DNA of 64,000 nucleotides from Streptomyces sp. NBC_00582 (lineage in GTDB: Bacteria > Actinomycetota > Actinomycetes > Streptomycetales > Streptomycetaceae), in NCBI RefSeq assembly GCF_036345155.1, contig NZ_CP107772.1:2480001-2544000 (forward strand), given 5' to 3'. Below the pieces are notes generated by a model. The model was not told the origin of the DNA. It searched no databases and was given only the letters and a program-made list of their open reading frames with translations. The translations under genes were made by a program, and so were the position numbers. Below are positions 8,436-16,836 of this stretch, one piece after another (position 1 is the first letter of the stretch; every line of letters begins with the position of its first letter).

Positions 8436-9187
8436 CCCGCGCGCACCTCGCCGACCCGCAGCCCGCCATCGGGGAGCGGCTCCGTGCCCGTCTGGAAGCG
8501 AAGCTGGCCGAACGCGGCATCGACCCGACCGCGCCGCTGCCGGACACCCCGGAGCCGATCCCGGCCCTGGAAGCCGCCCAGGAGCGCATCCCGGTCGACT
8601 ACCGCGACGCCGTAGTCGAGCACCCCGACGTCGCCGCCTGGGTGCGCACCATCACCGAGGCAGCCGTCGAGCCGAACGCGGGCGGACTGAACCCGCACTT
8701 CGGCACGGCCGGGCGTCGGCGGATCGCCCACGGACCGTCGCTGCTGCTGTGGGGCGGCACCGGGGCCGGCAAGACCCACCAGGCGTACGGCGCGATCCGG
8801 GCCCTCACCGCCGCTGGGTGCGGCGTGACCTGGCACGCGACCACCGCCGCCGACCTGTATGCCGACATGCGCCCGCAGGCCGGGGTGGACCCGGAGCACA
8901 TGCTGCGCCGGGTCGTGCGCGTGCCGCTGCTGCTGCTCGACGACCTCGGCGCCGCCAAGGGCTCAGAGTGGACGGAGGAGATCACCTTCCGGCTGGTGAA
9001 CTGGCGCTGCCAGAACCGCCTGCCGACGATCTTCACCTCGAACCTGCCGCCCGTCCGCGACCGCAGCGTGCCTCCGCAGCAGCCGGTCCTTCGCGACAAG
9101 ATCGGCGACCGCGTCCTGTCCCGCCTGTCCGGCATGTGCACGCCGGTCCACTTCACCGGACCGGACCGCCGCTTCCTACGCCGCTGA
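8432..9187 (+). CDS. DnaC/IstB-like AAA+ helicase-loader ATPase
   Basis: 251 residues. The GTG start sits in the GTGA overlap with the previous gene. Walker A WGGTGAGKTH lies at about residues 108-117 and Walker B LLLLDDLG at 166-173. A sensor segment TIFTSNLPP and the arginine-finger region GDRVLSRLSG follow. The order matches DnaC/DnaI helicase loaders rather than transposon IstB, and no transposase is nearby. It probably loads the host replicative helicase at the element's origin. Confidence 0.8.
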   Translation: MTRAHLADPQPAIGERLRARLEAKLAERGIDPTAPLPDTPEPIPALEAAQERIPVDYRDAVVEHPDVAAWVRTITEAAVEPNAGGLNPHFGTAGRRRIAHGPSLLLWGGTGAGKTHQAYGAIRALTAAGCGVTWHATTAADLYADMRPQAGVDPEHMLRRVVRVPLLLLDDLGAAKGSEWTEEITFRLVNWRCQNRLPTIFTSNLPPVRDRSVPPQQPVLRDKIGDRVLSRLSGMCTPVHFTGPDRRFLRR

Positions 9188-9321
9188 AGCCCGGCCCTCT
9201 CCCCCTGACGCCACCTCCGGTGCGGCACCGCCGCGCCCTCACCCCGCCTCATCACCGCGCCGCGCCGTATCCGCCCGCCGTCGGCACCGCGCGCCCCACC
9301 GAGGCGTACCCGGAGACTTCC

Positions 9322-9969
9322 TTGCGCACCATCACCACGAACGACACCGCGCGCCCGATGCTGCGCGGGATAGCCGACCACAGCTGGCACGCCCGGGGCC
9401 TGTGCTACGGCATGCCCGCCGAGGACGCCGACGAGCTGTTCTTCCACGCTCCCCGGAGCCACGCGGCCATCGCCGAGGCCAAGTCCATCTGCAGCCGGTG
9501 CCCGGTCAAGAAGGACTGCTTCAACTACGCCCTCGACAACGAGATCCGCCACGGCATGTGGGGCGGGCTGACCGAGGCCGAACGCCGCCCCTGGCACGCC
9601 AGGGTCAGCAAGCGCCTGGACTACGGCCGCGTACTCGCCGCCTTCCAGGGACGCGACGTGCACCTCAGCGAAGCCGAGCGCGAAGCAGTGGTCCGTCACG
9701 CCTACGCCCGCGGATGGACGGTCGAGCGCCTCGCCTACGCACTCCAGCTCGAACTCGAGTGGGCCAAGGACCTGATGCGACAGGCCGCCCACGACGTCAC
9801 GGACCGCGACCGCTACTGGGGCATGTACGACGAGGAGACCGACGCCACCGACGAGAAGCACCTCGAGAACGACGGGGAGGACGGCGACGAGTCCGAGGTG
9901 ACCGCCTCGCCCGTGCCCCGCCAGGTGCACACCACTTCCCTGATCGCCGCGCTCGGAAAGGCAGCATGA
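9322..9969 (+). CDS. WhiB-family iron-sulfur regulator with long C-terminal extension
   Basis: 215 residues from a TTG at 9322, with GGAG 6 nt upstream; the ATG at 9358 is an alternative. The four cluster cysteines are at about residues 28, 57, 60 and 66 (GLCYG, then SICSRCPVKKDC). The typical turn GMWGGLTEAERR follows. Most Wbl proteins end soon after this turn. Here about 120 further residues follow, with a helical segment (LSEAEREAVVRHAYARGW) that resembles a second HTH, and an acidic tail. It overlaps the next gene by 4 bp (ATGA). It is a likely plasmid-encoded redox- or development-linked regulator of the replication/transfer region. Confidence 0.85.
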   Translation: MRTITTNDTARPMLRGIADHSWHARGLCYGMPAEDADELFFHAPRSHAAIAEAKSICSRCPVKKDCFNYALDNEIRHGMWGGLTEAERRPWHARVSKRLDYGRVLAAFQGRDVHLSEAEREAVVRHAYARGWTVERLAYALQLELEWAKDLMRQAAHDVTDRDRYWGMYDEETDATDEKHLENDGEDGDESEVTASPVPRQVHTTSLIAALGKAA

Positions 9970-11726
9970 CCCACCCCATCGCCCTCCGTCTGGCCGGCGT
10001 CTCCATCGACCTCGCACACCTGCTCACCGCCGCCACTGCCCTGTTGGGCCTCGCCGTGCTCACAGGCGGCTGGCTCACTGTGCGCCGCCGTCGCGGCGCG
10101 GGCACGGCCCGGTCGTCCACCCCAGCAGTGTGGGTCGCTGCCTTGGCCGCCATCGGCTGCACCGTCTACAGCGCCGACACCAGCTGGCGGTTCGCCGCCG
10201 ACTACCTCGACATGGCCGGCACCGCCGAGCGCGCCGCCATGTTCGCCGCCGCCGAACTCGCCCTGTTCGCCACCGCGCTGATGGCCCGCCAGAACCTCAC
10301 CACCCAGGGCACGCCGGGCCTGCCCGGGACGCTGGTCTGGATCATCACCGGCGTGCAGGTGATCCCCGCCTACGCAGAATCCGGCCCGGTCGGCGGAACC
10401 GTACGGGCCTTCGTCGGCCCCATGCTGGCGGCGATGCTGTGGCACCAGGCCATGGGCATCGAGCTGCGGCTGCGCAAGCCCGGCGCCGCCTCGCACGGCA
10501 TCCTGGCCGTCCTCGGCCGGGAAGCACGCGAGCGCCTGCTCTCCCGCCTCGGCATCGCCAGGCGCGACCGCGACGCCGCCCAGATCACCCGAGACCGCGC
10601 GACCGCACGCGCGGTCACCCTGGCCACCCGGCTTGCCGGACTGTCCCCGAAACAGCGCACCAACCGGCGCGGCAAGCGGATCACACGGCGACTGGAGTCC
10701 GCCCTCGGACGCTCCGGCGTCGGCAGCGACCCCCAGCAGCTGCGTACGTTCCTCGACCAGCTGGCCGCGCGGCGGCATGCCGCCGCGCTCGCCACGGTCG
10801 ATCTGCCCTCGCCCTGGACACAGCCGTCACGGGAAGCCGAGTGCGGGGACCACGGTCCCCTGCCCCCCACCGGAGGGACGCCAGACGCGGGCCGCCCGGT
10901 CCCCCATCGCTCGGTCCCCGCCACCGACACCTCGCCGGAGGCGGACGGTCCCGCAAGAGGCCACGGGGACCCGGTCCCGGGGACCGCCCTCATCCAGAGC
11001 GGGGACCGTCCCGCCACGGTGCCCGAGTCCGGGGACGGGGAATCAGCTGGGGAACTGGACACCACAGGGAACCGGGATGGGGACGCCGCCGGCGAGGCTG
11101 CGAACGGGTACCGAGGAAGTGCGGTCCCCGGGACCGACAGCGCCGACCATCACGCGGAGGCGAGCGAGGAATGCGGGGACAAATCCGCAGCTCAAGCCGC
11201 GAGTAGCCCGTCCCCGGCTTCGGATGTCAGCATCGGGGACCACGCAGTCTCACTCACCGAAACGGGGACCGGGACCACCGGGGACCGTCCCCAATCGGTC
11301 CCCGACAACAGGGACCGCGAGGTCGAAGCGGGGACCGAGCCCGACCGGGACCGTCCCCATCCGGTCCCCGACGACGGGGACCGAGGAGAGCCCGGCTCCG
11401 AAACCGGGATCGAACCCACCGGGGACCATCCCCACACGGCCCCCGCACACAGGCGGCCGAAGGCGTCCCGGAACCGGTCCCGCACAGGCCAGGGCAAGCC
11501 GTCCCGGAAGCAACGGCCGACTGTGGAGGAGCTCGTCGCCCAGCTGCGTCCCCATGTGCCCGCATTGCTGGAACGGGACGGGAATGCCGAGGTCACGCGC
11601 ACGCAGCTCAGGGAGATCATGCGCGCCCACGACATCGGCATCCGCAACGACCGGCTGACTCCGGTCCTGGATCGCCTGCGCCGTGAAGCGGCCACGTCCA
11701 CCACGAAGAAGAGGAGCGCACGGTGA
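9966..11726 (+). CDS. DUF2637/SpdB-like membrane protein with C-terminal HTH
   Basis: 586 residues from the ATG in the ATGA overlap. About four transmembrane segments fill the first 160 residues (including LLTAATALLGLAVLTGGWL and PAVWVAALAAIGC), as in the DUF2637 family found on Streptomyces plasmids near replication genes. A basic helical region follows. Then comes a linker of about 240 residues, very rich in Gly-Asp, Val-Pro and Thr. A C-terminal winged-helix-like domain starts with PTVEELVAQLRPHVPALLER. The linker DNA carries the dense GGGACC repeats described separately. It may be a membrane-tethered DNA-binding or plasmid-spread protein. Confidence 0.7.
   Translation: MTHPIALRLAGVSIDLAHLLTAATALLGLAVLTGGWLTVRRRRGAGTARSSTPAVWVAALAAIGCTVYSADTSWRFAADYLDMAGTAERAAMFAAAELALFATALMARQNLTTQGTPGLPGTLVWIITGVQVIPAYAESGPVGGTVRAFVGPMLAAMLWHQAMGIELRLRKPGAASHGILAVLGREARERLLSRLGIARRDRDAAQITRDRATARAVTLATRLAGLSPKQRTNRRGKRITRRLESALGRSGVGSDPQQLRTFLDQLAARRHAAALATVDLPSPWTQPSREAECGDHGPLPPTGGTPDAGRPVPHRSVPATDTSPEADGPARGHGDPVPGTALIQSGDRPATVPESGDGESAGELDTTGNRDGDAAGEAANGYRGSAVPGTDSADHHAEASEECGDKSAAQAASSPSPASDVSIGDHAVSLTETGTGTTGDRPQSVPDNRDREVEAGTEPDRDRPHPVPDDGDRGEPGSETGIEPTGDHPHTAPAHRRPKASRNRSRTGQGKPSRKQRPTVEELVAQLRPHVPALLERDGNAEVTRTQLREIMRAHDIGIRNDRLTPVLDRLRREAATSTTKKRSAR
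10845..11427. repeat. Iteron-like GGGGACC/GGTCCCC repeats inside the DUF2637 gene
   Basis: I count roughly 20 copies of GGGGACC or its complement GGTCCCC, allowing one missing terminal G. Examples start at 10845, 10854, 10898, 10913, 10965, 10979, 11001, 11123, 11235, 11264, 11280, 11329, 11347 and 11377. Many lie as close inverted pairs. Gly-Asp is repeatedly written GGG GAC and Val-Pro GTC CCC, although GGC and CCG are the usual Streptomyces codons, so the nucleotide sequence itself seems to be conserved. They lie 1.7 kb downstream of the helicase-loader gene and could be replication iterons. Confidence 0.55.
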
Positions 11727-11914
11727 AGATGTGCCCGCGCATGTCGAGTATCAGGTCCGACTTCGAGAGGGACATCCGCTTCCTGACCGCCTACGCGGAG
11801 CGCAACGCCGGCACGCCGCCGGCCAAGACCAGCGCGAAGCAGGCGATCGCGGTGAGACGCAACATGGCCAGGGCCATGAGCCGGCACTTCGCGCGCTGCC
11901 CCGAGTGCGGCTAA
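11723..11914 (+). CDS. Small basic protein with C-terminal CPEC motif
   Basis: 63 residues; the GTG overlaps the previous stop (GTGA). It is helical and basic (RSDFERDIRFLTAYAERN, then AVRRNMARAMSRHFARC) and ends CPECG. An earlier Cys (MKMCPRM) could complete a zinc site. It is likely a DNA-binding or structural accessory protein; I do not recognise the family. Confidence 0.55.
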   Translation: MKMCPRMSSIRSDFERDIRFLTAYAERNAGTPPAKTSAKQAIAVRRNMARAMSRHFARCPECG

Positions 11915-11961
11915 CAACCTGCAAAGACGCAGGTCAGGCCACCCGGAGCCACCTCATCGCT

Positions 11962-11992
11962 CAGGTAGCCCGGCCCTGTGCCGGGCTACCTG
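11962..11992 (+). terminator. 13-bp perfect hairpin terminator
   Basis: CAGGTAGCCCGGC (11962-11974) pairs with GCCGGGCTACCTG (11980-11992) around a CCTGT loop. It follows the small basic gene and precedes a new ribosome-binding site, so it probably ends the replication transcript. Confidence 0.65.
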
Positions 11993-12017
11993 CCCAGCAT
12001 TAAGGAGAAACACCCCC

Positions 12018-12254
12018 GTGATTCACCACCCTGCTCACCCATCCCCACACAGGGCCGCCGAGGCGGACGCCTGGGCGATCGTCCTGGTCCGCCGACGGTT
12101 TGTGCATGCCATGGTGCGCCTCCCGAGCGGCCAATGGCTCGTCCAGCACAAGCCCGAGGGGCCCGTCCGGCTCCTCACCGGGCCGGCCGATGTCCTCGAT
12201 CTGGCCGTCACCGTCCAGCACCATCTCCGCACCACGAGGCCCGACTTTCGATGA
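12018..12254 (+). CDS. Small hypothetical protein ahead of the mobilisation genes
   Basis: 78 residues from a GTG with AGGAGA upstream. It has a β-rich core (AWAIVLVRRRFVHAMVRL, then GQWLVQHKPEGP) and a helical end. It overlaps the MobC-like start by 4 bp (ATGA), so it is translated together with mobilisation genes. I do not recognise the family. Confidence 0.6.
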   Translation: MIHHPAHPSPHRAAEADAWAIVLVRRRFVHAMVRLPSGQWLVQHKPEGPVRLLTGPADVLDLAVTVQHHLRTTRPDFR

Positions 12255-12913
12255 CGAACCCGAGTGACAACGGCACCACCCCGGAACTCGCTCTCGATCC
12301 CAACTCGACGTCATCGCGAGCAAGTTGTTGCGACTGTATTACTCCCGTCGGGAGTAATACAGTCGCGTCTCCCGCCCCGGGGGTGGCGGGAGAGGTCCAG
12401 CGCCAGGGGGCACCGGACCGTCCGGATGCGACCGAGGGCGGCGCGCATCCGAAGGGGGAACCGACCCACCCGTGTCACAACCCCCACTGCGCGCACAGCA
12501 CCCCGAACCATCCGCCCGCGCGTAACCGCCCGCGCAAGACCAACGCCAGCAGCCGTACGCACCTGATCGCCAGCCGCTTCAACGACGAAGAGAAACAAGC
12601 CCTCCTTGACGCCGCCGCGGCGTGCGCCATGACCCCGTCCGGCTTCCTCGCCCACGCCGCCCTCAGCGCCGCCCGTGACCTCACCCGCACCGCAGCCGAA
12701 GTAGCCGGCGAACGCGAAGTAATCGCCGAGCTGTTCAGCCTGCGCCGCCATCTCGCCCAGATCGGCAACAACCTCAACCAGGTAGCAAAGACCCTGAATT
12801 CGGGTGCGGACGCACCGCACGCCGAGGCCGTTCTCCAGGCCGTGCAACGCGCCGCGAAGCGGGTGGACGCCTTCACCCAGCACCGCCTGGACCACCAGAC
12901 GCGAGCCGCATGA
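12251..12913 (+). CDS. MobC-like relaxosome accessory protein
   Basis: 220 residues. A Ser/Pro-rich, low-conservation N-terminus of about 100 residues contains the Cys pair CCDC encoded by the palindrome. The C-terminal domain (SRFNDEEKQALLDAAAAC, then TPSGFLAHAALS) reads like a ribbon-helix-helix DNA-binding unit. It is followed by LRRHLAQIGNNLNQVAKTLN, the conserved MobC segment. The relaxase gene follows with an ATGA overlap. It is expected to bind oriT and help the relaxase. The first third also contains the 37-bp palindrome. Confidence 0.75.
   Translation: MTNPSDNGTTPELALDPNSTSSRASCCDCITPVGSNTVASPAPGVAGEVQRQGAPDRPDATEGGAHPKGEPTHPCHNPHCAHSTPNHPPARNRPRKTNASSRTHLIASRFNDEEKQALLDAAAACAMTPSGFLAHAALSAARDLTRTAAEVAGEREVIAELFSLRRHLAQIGNNLNQVAKTLNSGADAPHAEAVLQAVQRAAKRVDAFTQHRLDHQTRAA
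12330..12366. repeat. 37-bp near-perfect palindrome, candidate oriT hairpin
   Basis: The left arm GCGACTGTATTACTCCCG (12330-12347) is exactly complementary to 12349-12366, around a single T at 12348. It is AT-rich within GC-rich DNA and lies inside the 5' third of the mobC-like gene, about 550 bp before the relaxase gene. Relaxases of this class recognise inverted repeats next to the nick site. It could instead be an operator or attenuator. Confidence 0.6.
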
Positions 12914-14640
12914 TCCCCAGAGTCCACCAGCGCGGGAAGCGCACCATCGGCCTGCTCTACTACCTGTACGGACCGGGCACCCACGAGGAGCACATCGACC
13001 CCCACCTCGTCGCCGCCTGGGACAGCCTCGCCCCCGACCCCGGCCGCGACCCGAACGCCACCTACGGTGACCTGCAACGGCTCCTCGACCAGCCCGTCGA
13101 CATGCTGGCCAAGGAGGACCGGCCCGCCAAGCACGTGTGGCACCTGTCCGTGCGGGCCGCTCCGGAGGATCCGATCCTCAGCGACGAGCAGTGGGGCGAG
13201 ATCGCCCGGCGCATGGTCGCGGCCACCGGCATCGCCCCGGACGGCGACAGCGCGGGCTGCCGCTGGGCGGCCGTACGCCACGCCGACGACCACATCCACA
13301 TCATCGCCACCATCGTCCGCGAAGACGGACGCCAAGCGCGGCTGCGCTACGACGGCAAGCGCTCACAGGCCGAGGCCCGCAAAATCGAGGCCGACTACGG
13401 ACTGCGGCGCCTCAACACCGGCGACGGGACCGCCGCCAAGCGGCCCACCAGCGCCGAGCGGCACAAGGCCGAACGCGAGGGCCGCGAGCGGCCCGCCCGC
13501 GAGGAGCTGCGCGAGACCGTGCGACAGGCAGCGGCCGGAGCCATTAGCGAGGCCGAGTTCTTCGACCGGCTGGCCGCCGCCGGCGTGCTGATCCACAAGC
13601 GCGTCGCACCGTCCGGTGACCTGCTCGGCTACAAGGTCGCCCTCCCCGACGACCGCAACAAGGCCAAGGAGCCCGTGTTCTATGCGGGCTCCACACTCGC
13701 CCCGGACCTGTCCCTGCCCCGCATCCGCCAACGCTGGTCCGGCAACGACACCTCCCGCGCGGCCGGCGAGGCGCTGTCGGACCATGACCCCGGCTCGGTC
13801 CCAAACGGTCCGGCCACGGCACGGCGCAGTGCGGCCACGGCGGCATGGCAGGCGCTGCTGGTCATCGACCAGGGCGACGACGCGGTGGTGGCCGCGCAGA
13901 TCGCCGCCGCCGGGGAGGTCCTCGACGCGCTCGCCAAGACCTCCGCCGCCCACACCCGCGCCCAACTGCGCGAGGCGGCCTTCGCGTTCGAGCGGGCCAC
14001 CCGCTCCCACATCCGGGCCGAGCGCGGGCACGACCGCGCCCTGCGCCAGGCCGCCCGCGACCTCGTCTACAGCGGCCCCGCCCTCGGCCGCGGGGAAGAC
14101 GGGGCGACCACGGCGATGCTGATCGACATGGCGTTCTTCCTAGTCACCGCCGCTGCCCACTGGCACGGCAAGAAACAGCACGCCCAGCAGGCCGCCGCCG
14201 CACGTGAAGCCGCCGAACACCTGCGCGCCGCCTACCAGGCCGCCGCCAGCATGCCCATCGGCGTGCTCTACCAGCGGGGACGGCGCCTGTCCCAGCCCCT
14301 GCGGCACAAGCAGATCGCCTACCTACGCCAGGCAGTGCCCGAACTGGCCGAACAGGTCCTCGCCGAGGCCGGCTGGTACGCCCTCGCGGCCACTCTCGCC
14401 GACGCCGAGAGCGCTGGACACGACCCGGCCGCGCTGCTGGCCGAGGCCGCCGAGCGGCGTGAGCTGGACACCGCCGACTCGATCAGCGACGTGCTGGTGT
14501 GGCGGCTGCGCCGCATGGCCGATCTACCGGCCGACGCCTCCGCAATGCCCGAACCCGGCGCCACTGCGGCAGCCCGGACCAACGGGCGTACGGCGAAGGC
14601 TTCCAAGACCCGTACGGACCGGCCGCGCAAGCCTAGGTGA
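12910..14640 (+). CDS. MOBP-type relaxase / mobilisation nuclease
   Basis: 576 residues, with the ATG in the ATGA overlap. The histidine motif HADDHIHI (HxDxxHxH) lies at residues 124-131, and candidate catalytic tyrosines are in LLYYLYGPG near residue 18. Both are as expected for the VirD2/MobA-like Relaxase family. The rest is a long Ala-rich helical C-terminus with no helicase motif. The protein nicks oriT and pilots the strand into the mating channel. The type IV secretion set lies about 32 kb away on the same strand. Confidence 0.85.
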   Translation: MIPRVHQRGKRTIGLLYYLYGPGTHEEHIDPHLVAAWDSLAPDPGRDPNATYGDLQRLLDQPVDMLAKEDRPAKHVWHLSVRAAPEDPILSDEQWGEIARRMVAATGIAPDGDSAGCRWAAVRHADDHIHIIATIVREDGRQARLRYDGKRSQAEARKIEADYGLRRLNTGDGTAAKRPTSAERHKAEREGRERPAREELRETVRQAAAGAISEAEFFDRLAAAGVLIHKRVAPSGDLLGYKVALPDDRNKAKEPVFYAGSTLAPDLSLPRIRQRWSGNDTSRAAGEALSDHDPGSVPNGPATARRSAATAAWQALLVIDQGDDAVVAAQIAAAGEVLDALAKTSAAHTRAQLREAAFAFERATRSHIRAERGHDRALRQAARDLVYSGPALGRGEDGATTAMLIDMAFFLVTAAAHWHGKKQHAQQAAAAREAAEHLRAAYQAAASMPIGVLYQRGRRLSQPLRHKQIAYLRQAVPELAEQVLAEAGWYALAATLADAESAGHDPAALLAEAAERRELDTADSISDVLVWRLRRMADLPADASAMPEPGATAAARTNGRTAKASKTRTDRPRKPR

Positions 14641-14723
14641 TTCTGAAATTTCAACGTTGCGGCAGGTCAGATGCTTAGGGCACTCTCCATGTGCCCGCCA
14701 GACGACAAGGGGATGGAGACCGC

Positions 14724-15170
14724 ATGTTCCGACGACGTGCCCGCGACGAGAGGGATTTCCGCCAGGCCCAGCGTGAGGCACTCGCGCTGCGGCAGATACA
14801 CGCCCAAGAGCCCTGGCCGTCCGACACTGTCCAGGCCAAGGCTCCGGCCGCGGACGACGCAGAGACAGTGGTTCCAGACTTTCCGCCTGCCGACCTGCGG
14901 GCACCGTCGAGGCACGACGTCGAGGGCGTGATGATGCGCTGGATGCCCCCGCTCATCATCGACGGCGAGGTCCACGCCTGCCCGCAGTGCGGCACATACC
15001 GGGACTGGATCGTCTTCAACATGAATGACGGCTCCGTGTGGCTGCGCTGCCCGGCCGGCCACCAGGTGATGGAGCCGCGTCTGGACGCCGCCTGGTTCAA
15101 CCGCAACTGTGGCCCCGTCGACCACTGGCACCCCACCCTTGAGGACGGCCTGCGCCACCTCGGGCACTGA
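14724..15170 (+). CDS. Zinc-ribbon-like hypothetical protein
   Basis: 148 residues from the ATG at 14724, with GGAG 5 nt upstream. The N-terminal third is charged and probably unstructured. From about residue 88 it has CPQCGTYRDW, then WLRCPAGHQVMEP and WFNRNCGP, a pattern of Cys/His suited to zinc binding. It lies 83 bp after the relaxase on the same strand and could be the last gene of the mobilisation transcript. Confidence 0.6.
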   Translation: MFRRRARDERDFRQAQREALALRQIHAQEPWPSDTVQAKAPAADDAETVVPDFPPADLRAPSRHDVEGVMMRWMPPLIIDGEVHACPQCGTYRDWIVFNMNDGSVWLRCPAGHQVMEPRLDAAWFNRNCGPVDHWHPTLEDGLRHLGH

Positions 15171-15264
15171 CTTCTCTCGAAACCCCTACCCCCTTCGCAT
15201 CTGCCGGCAACTGGAGGGCCGGCCCGGTCAGACCGTCCGCACCGCGCCACCAAGGGGTTTCCGC

Positions 15265-15954
15265 ATGCGCCTTCCCACCACGACCGTCCTCAGCCTCAGC
15301 CTCGCCGTACTCGCCCTGGCGGGCTGCTCCAACAACACCTCCGCCTCCCCCAACCCGACGCCCTCCACCGCAGCAGCGCGCACGGAGGACCACAACGCCC
15401 CGGCGGACAAGCCACTGTCCTCGGCCGCGATGGCCAACCGGCTCCTCGACGAGAGCGACTTGGGTGAGGGCTACACCCGTAAGCCGGAGACCACGGCTGG
15501 GCACGACGACGTCACCGTGATCGGCTGCTCGGCACTGGCCGAGCTCGGCGGCCAGGCCGCAGTCGGCAGCAGCCTCGACTTTCCCCGCTCGGCGAAAGTG
15601 TCCTTCATCTACGCCGGTTCCAGCGGCTCGGAGGTGTCCGAGGAGCTGTACAGCGACACCGCCGCGAAGCTGTCCACAGGCGTGAACCGGATCTTCAACG
15701 CCATGACGTCGTGCCCGGCCTACCAGGTGTCGGTGGGCAGCACGCTCATCGATGTACATACGCAGACGACCGGTGCGCCCCGGCTCGGTGACGAGCAGTG
15801 GAGCCAGCTGCTCACCTACAGCACCGGCGGACGGCGCAGCGTCGTCAAGCAGACGGCGATCCGCGCCGGCGCGATCCTGGTGGTCGTCTCCGGATCGCCC
15901 GCCCTCGTCGACGCCCACATCGCCGCAGCCGTACGAACGGCGATCGCCCACTGA
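15265..15954 (+). CDS. Secreted lipoprotein of unknown function
   Basis: 229 residues from the ATG at 15265. The signal peptide ends with the lipobox LALAGCS, placing the lipidated Cys near residue 21. A Ser/Pro/Thr linker follows, then a β/α domain (MANRLLDESDLGEGY, VIGCSALAEL, and SVVKQTAIRAGAILVVVSG). It resembles PknH-sensor-like or LppX-type lipoproteins in overall layout, but I cannot name the family. It is followed closely by a terminator. Confidence 0.75.
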   Translation: MRLPTTTVLSLSLAVLALAGCSNNTSASPNPTPSTAAARTEDHNAPADKPLSSAAMANRLLDESDLGEGYTRKPETTAGHDDVTVIGCSALAELGGQAAVGSSLDFPRSAKVSFIYAGSSGSEVSEELYSDTAAKLSTGVNRIFNAMTSCPAYQVSVGSTLIDVHTQTTGAPRLGDEQWSQLLTYSTGGRRSVVKQTAIRAGAILVVVSGSPALVDAHIAAAVRTAIAH

Positions 15955-15970
15955 TCCGAGGACACCATCC

Positions 15971-16007
15971 TGCCCCGTCCTCCCCTGCTCCAGGAGAGGA
16001 CGGGGCA
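15971..16007 (+). terminator. Hairpin terminator after the lipoprotein gene
   Basis: TGCCCCGTCCTC (15971-15982) pairs with GAGGACGGGGCA (15996-16007). GTCTTC follows. Confidence 0.7.
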
Positions 16008-16124
16008 GTCTTCATCCGGTACTACCGTGGTCCCCGGACAACTGCACACCGTGAGAACCGGGTTGCGGCCACGGCCTCGGGCCGGGCGCCATTCGGAGCT
16101 GTCGTACAAAGAAAGGTCACCGGC

Positions 16125-16553
16125 GTGGCGGACCGGCCGACAAAGACCCGTGGGTGTTTCGCGTTCGTCACCACACCTCGCCATGAGATCGTGCTCCAGC
16201 TGCGGGACGACAAGGCGCATATAGCCTGGCCGGGGCACTGGTCGCTTCCCGGAGGCGGAGCGGAGGCGGGCGAGACGCCGCTCGAGACGATCCTGCGTGA
16301 ATTGCTGGAGGAGACCGGCATCGTGCCGGACGCGATCACGGAAGCTGCCGTCGACGCGTACGAGAGGGGCAAGACGCCGCCTCACGTGTTCGTTGCGGCC
16401 TGGGACGGCACCGAGAACGAGCTGGTCCTCGGCGAGGGGCAGGACCTTCGCTTGTTCCCACTCGACGCGCTTCCGGGCAGGATGCCGCCCCATGTCCGGC
16501 ACTACGTCGAACAACTCGCTCGGCGCCTGCCGCCACCCAGTCCGGAAGCCTGA
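16125..16553 (+). CDS. Nudix hydrolase
   Basis: 142 residues from the GTG at 16125, with AAAGG 8 nt upstream. A longer reading adds residues antisense to nothing but lacks a ribosome-binding site. The Nudix box runs from GGAEAGETPLETILREL into LEETGI at about residues 44-66, with every conserved Glu of the GX5EX7REUXEEXGU pattern present. WPGHWSLPGGG precedes it, as in MutT/NudF-like enzymes. It hydrolyses a nucleoside-diphosphate-linked substrate; which one is unknown. Confidence 0.85.
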   Translation: MADRPTKTRGCFAFVTTPRHEIVLQLRDDKAHIAWPGHWSLPGGGAEAGETPLETILRELLEETGIVPDAITEAAVDAYERGKTPPHVFVAAWDGTENELVLGEGQDLRLFPLDALPGRMPPHVRHYVEQLARRLPPPSPEA

Positions 16554-16624
16554 TCCCGCGCCACGCGCACCGTCCGAGCCCTATGAGCCCAGGAAGGCAC
16601 GGCCGCCCTGACAGAACGAGAAAC

Positions 16625-16668
16625 GGGCCCGGTTTCCTCACCTTGACGAAGGTGAGGAAACCGGGCCC
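16625..16668. terminator. 20-bp perfect bidirectional terminator
   Basis: A 20-bp arm at 16625-16644 pairs perfectly with 16649-16668 around a GACG loop. TCTTGTTCT follows. It is one of the strongest terminators in the window and separates the Nudix and histidine phosphatase genes. Confidence 0.85.
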
Positions 16669-16836
16669 TCTTGTTCTGGGGGCGCGTGCCGATCGGCAGG
16701 GCACAGGCGCCTGGCTGTGCCGATTGGCTTCGGAGTCGTCCGCGTGCTCGCCCTTGACCAAATAGGCGGATGGCCATCCGCCTGGCGGGAAATGCGGTGG
16801 CCGGAACGTGCCACGGTTCGATAGGAGCAAGGGCTC

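Noticed and set aside
10845..11427. CRISPR array
   Set aside because: The repeats are 7-8 bp, irregularly spaced, in both orientations and within a coding frame.
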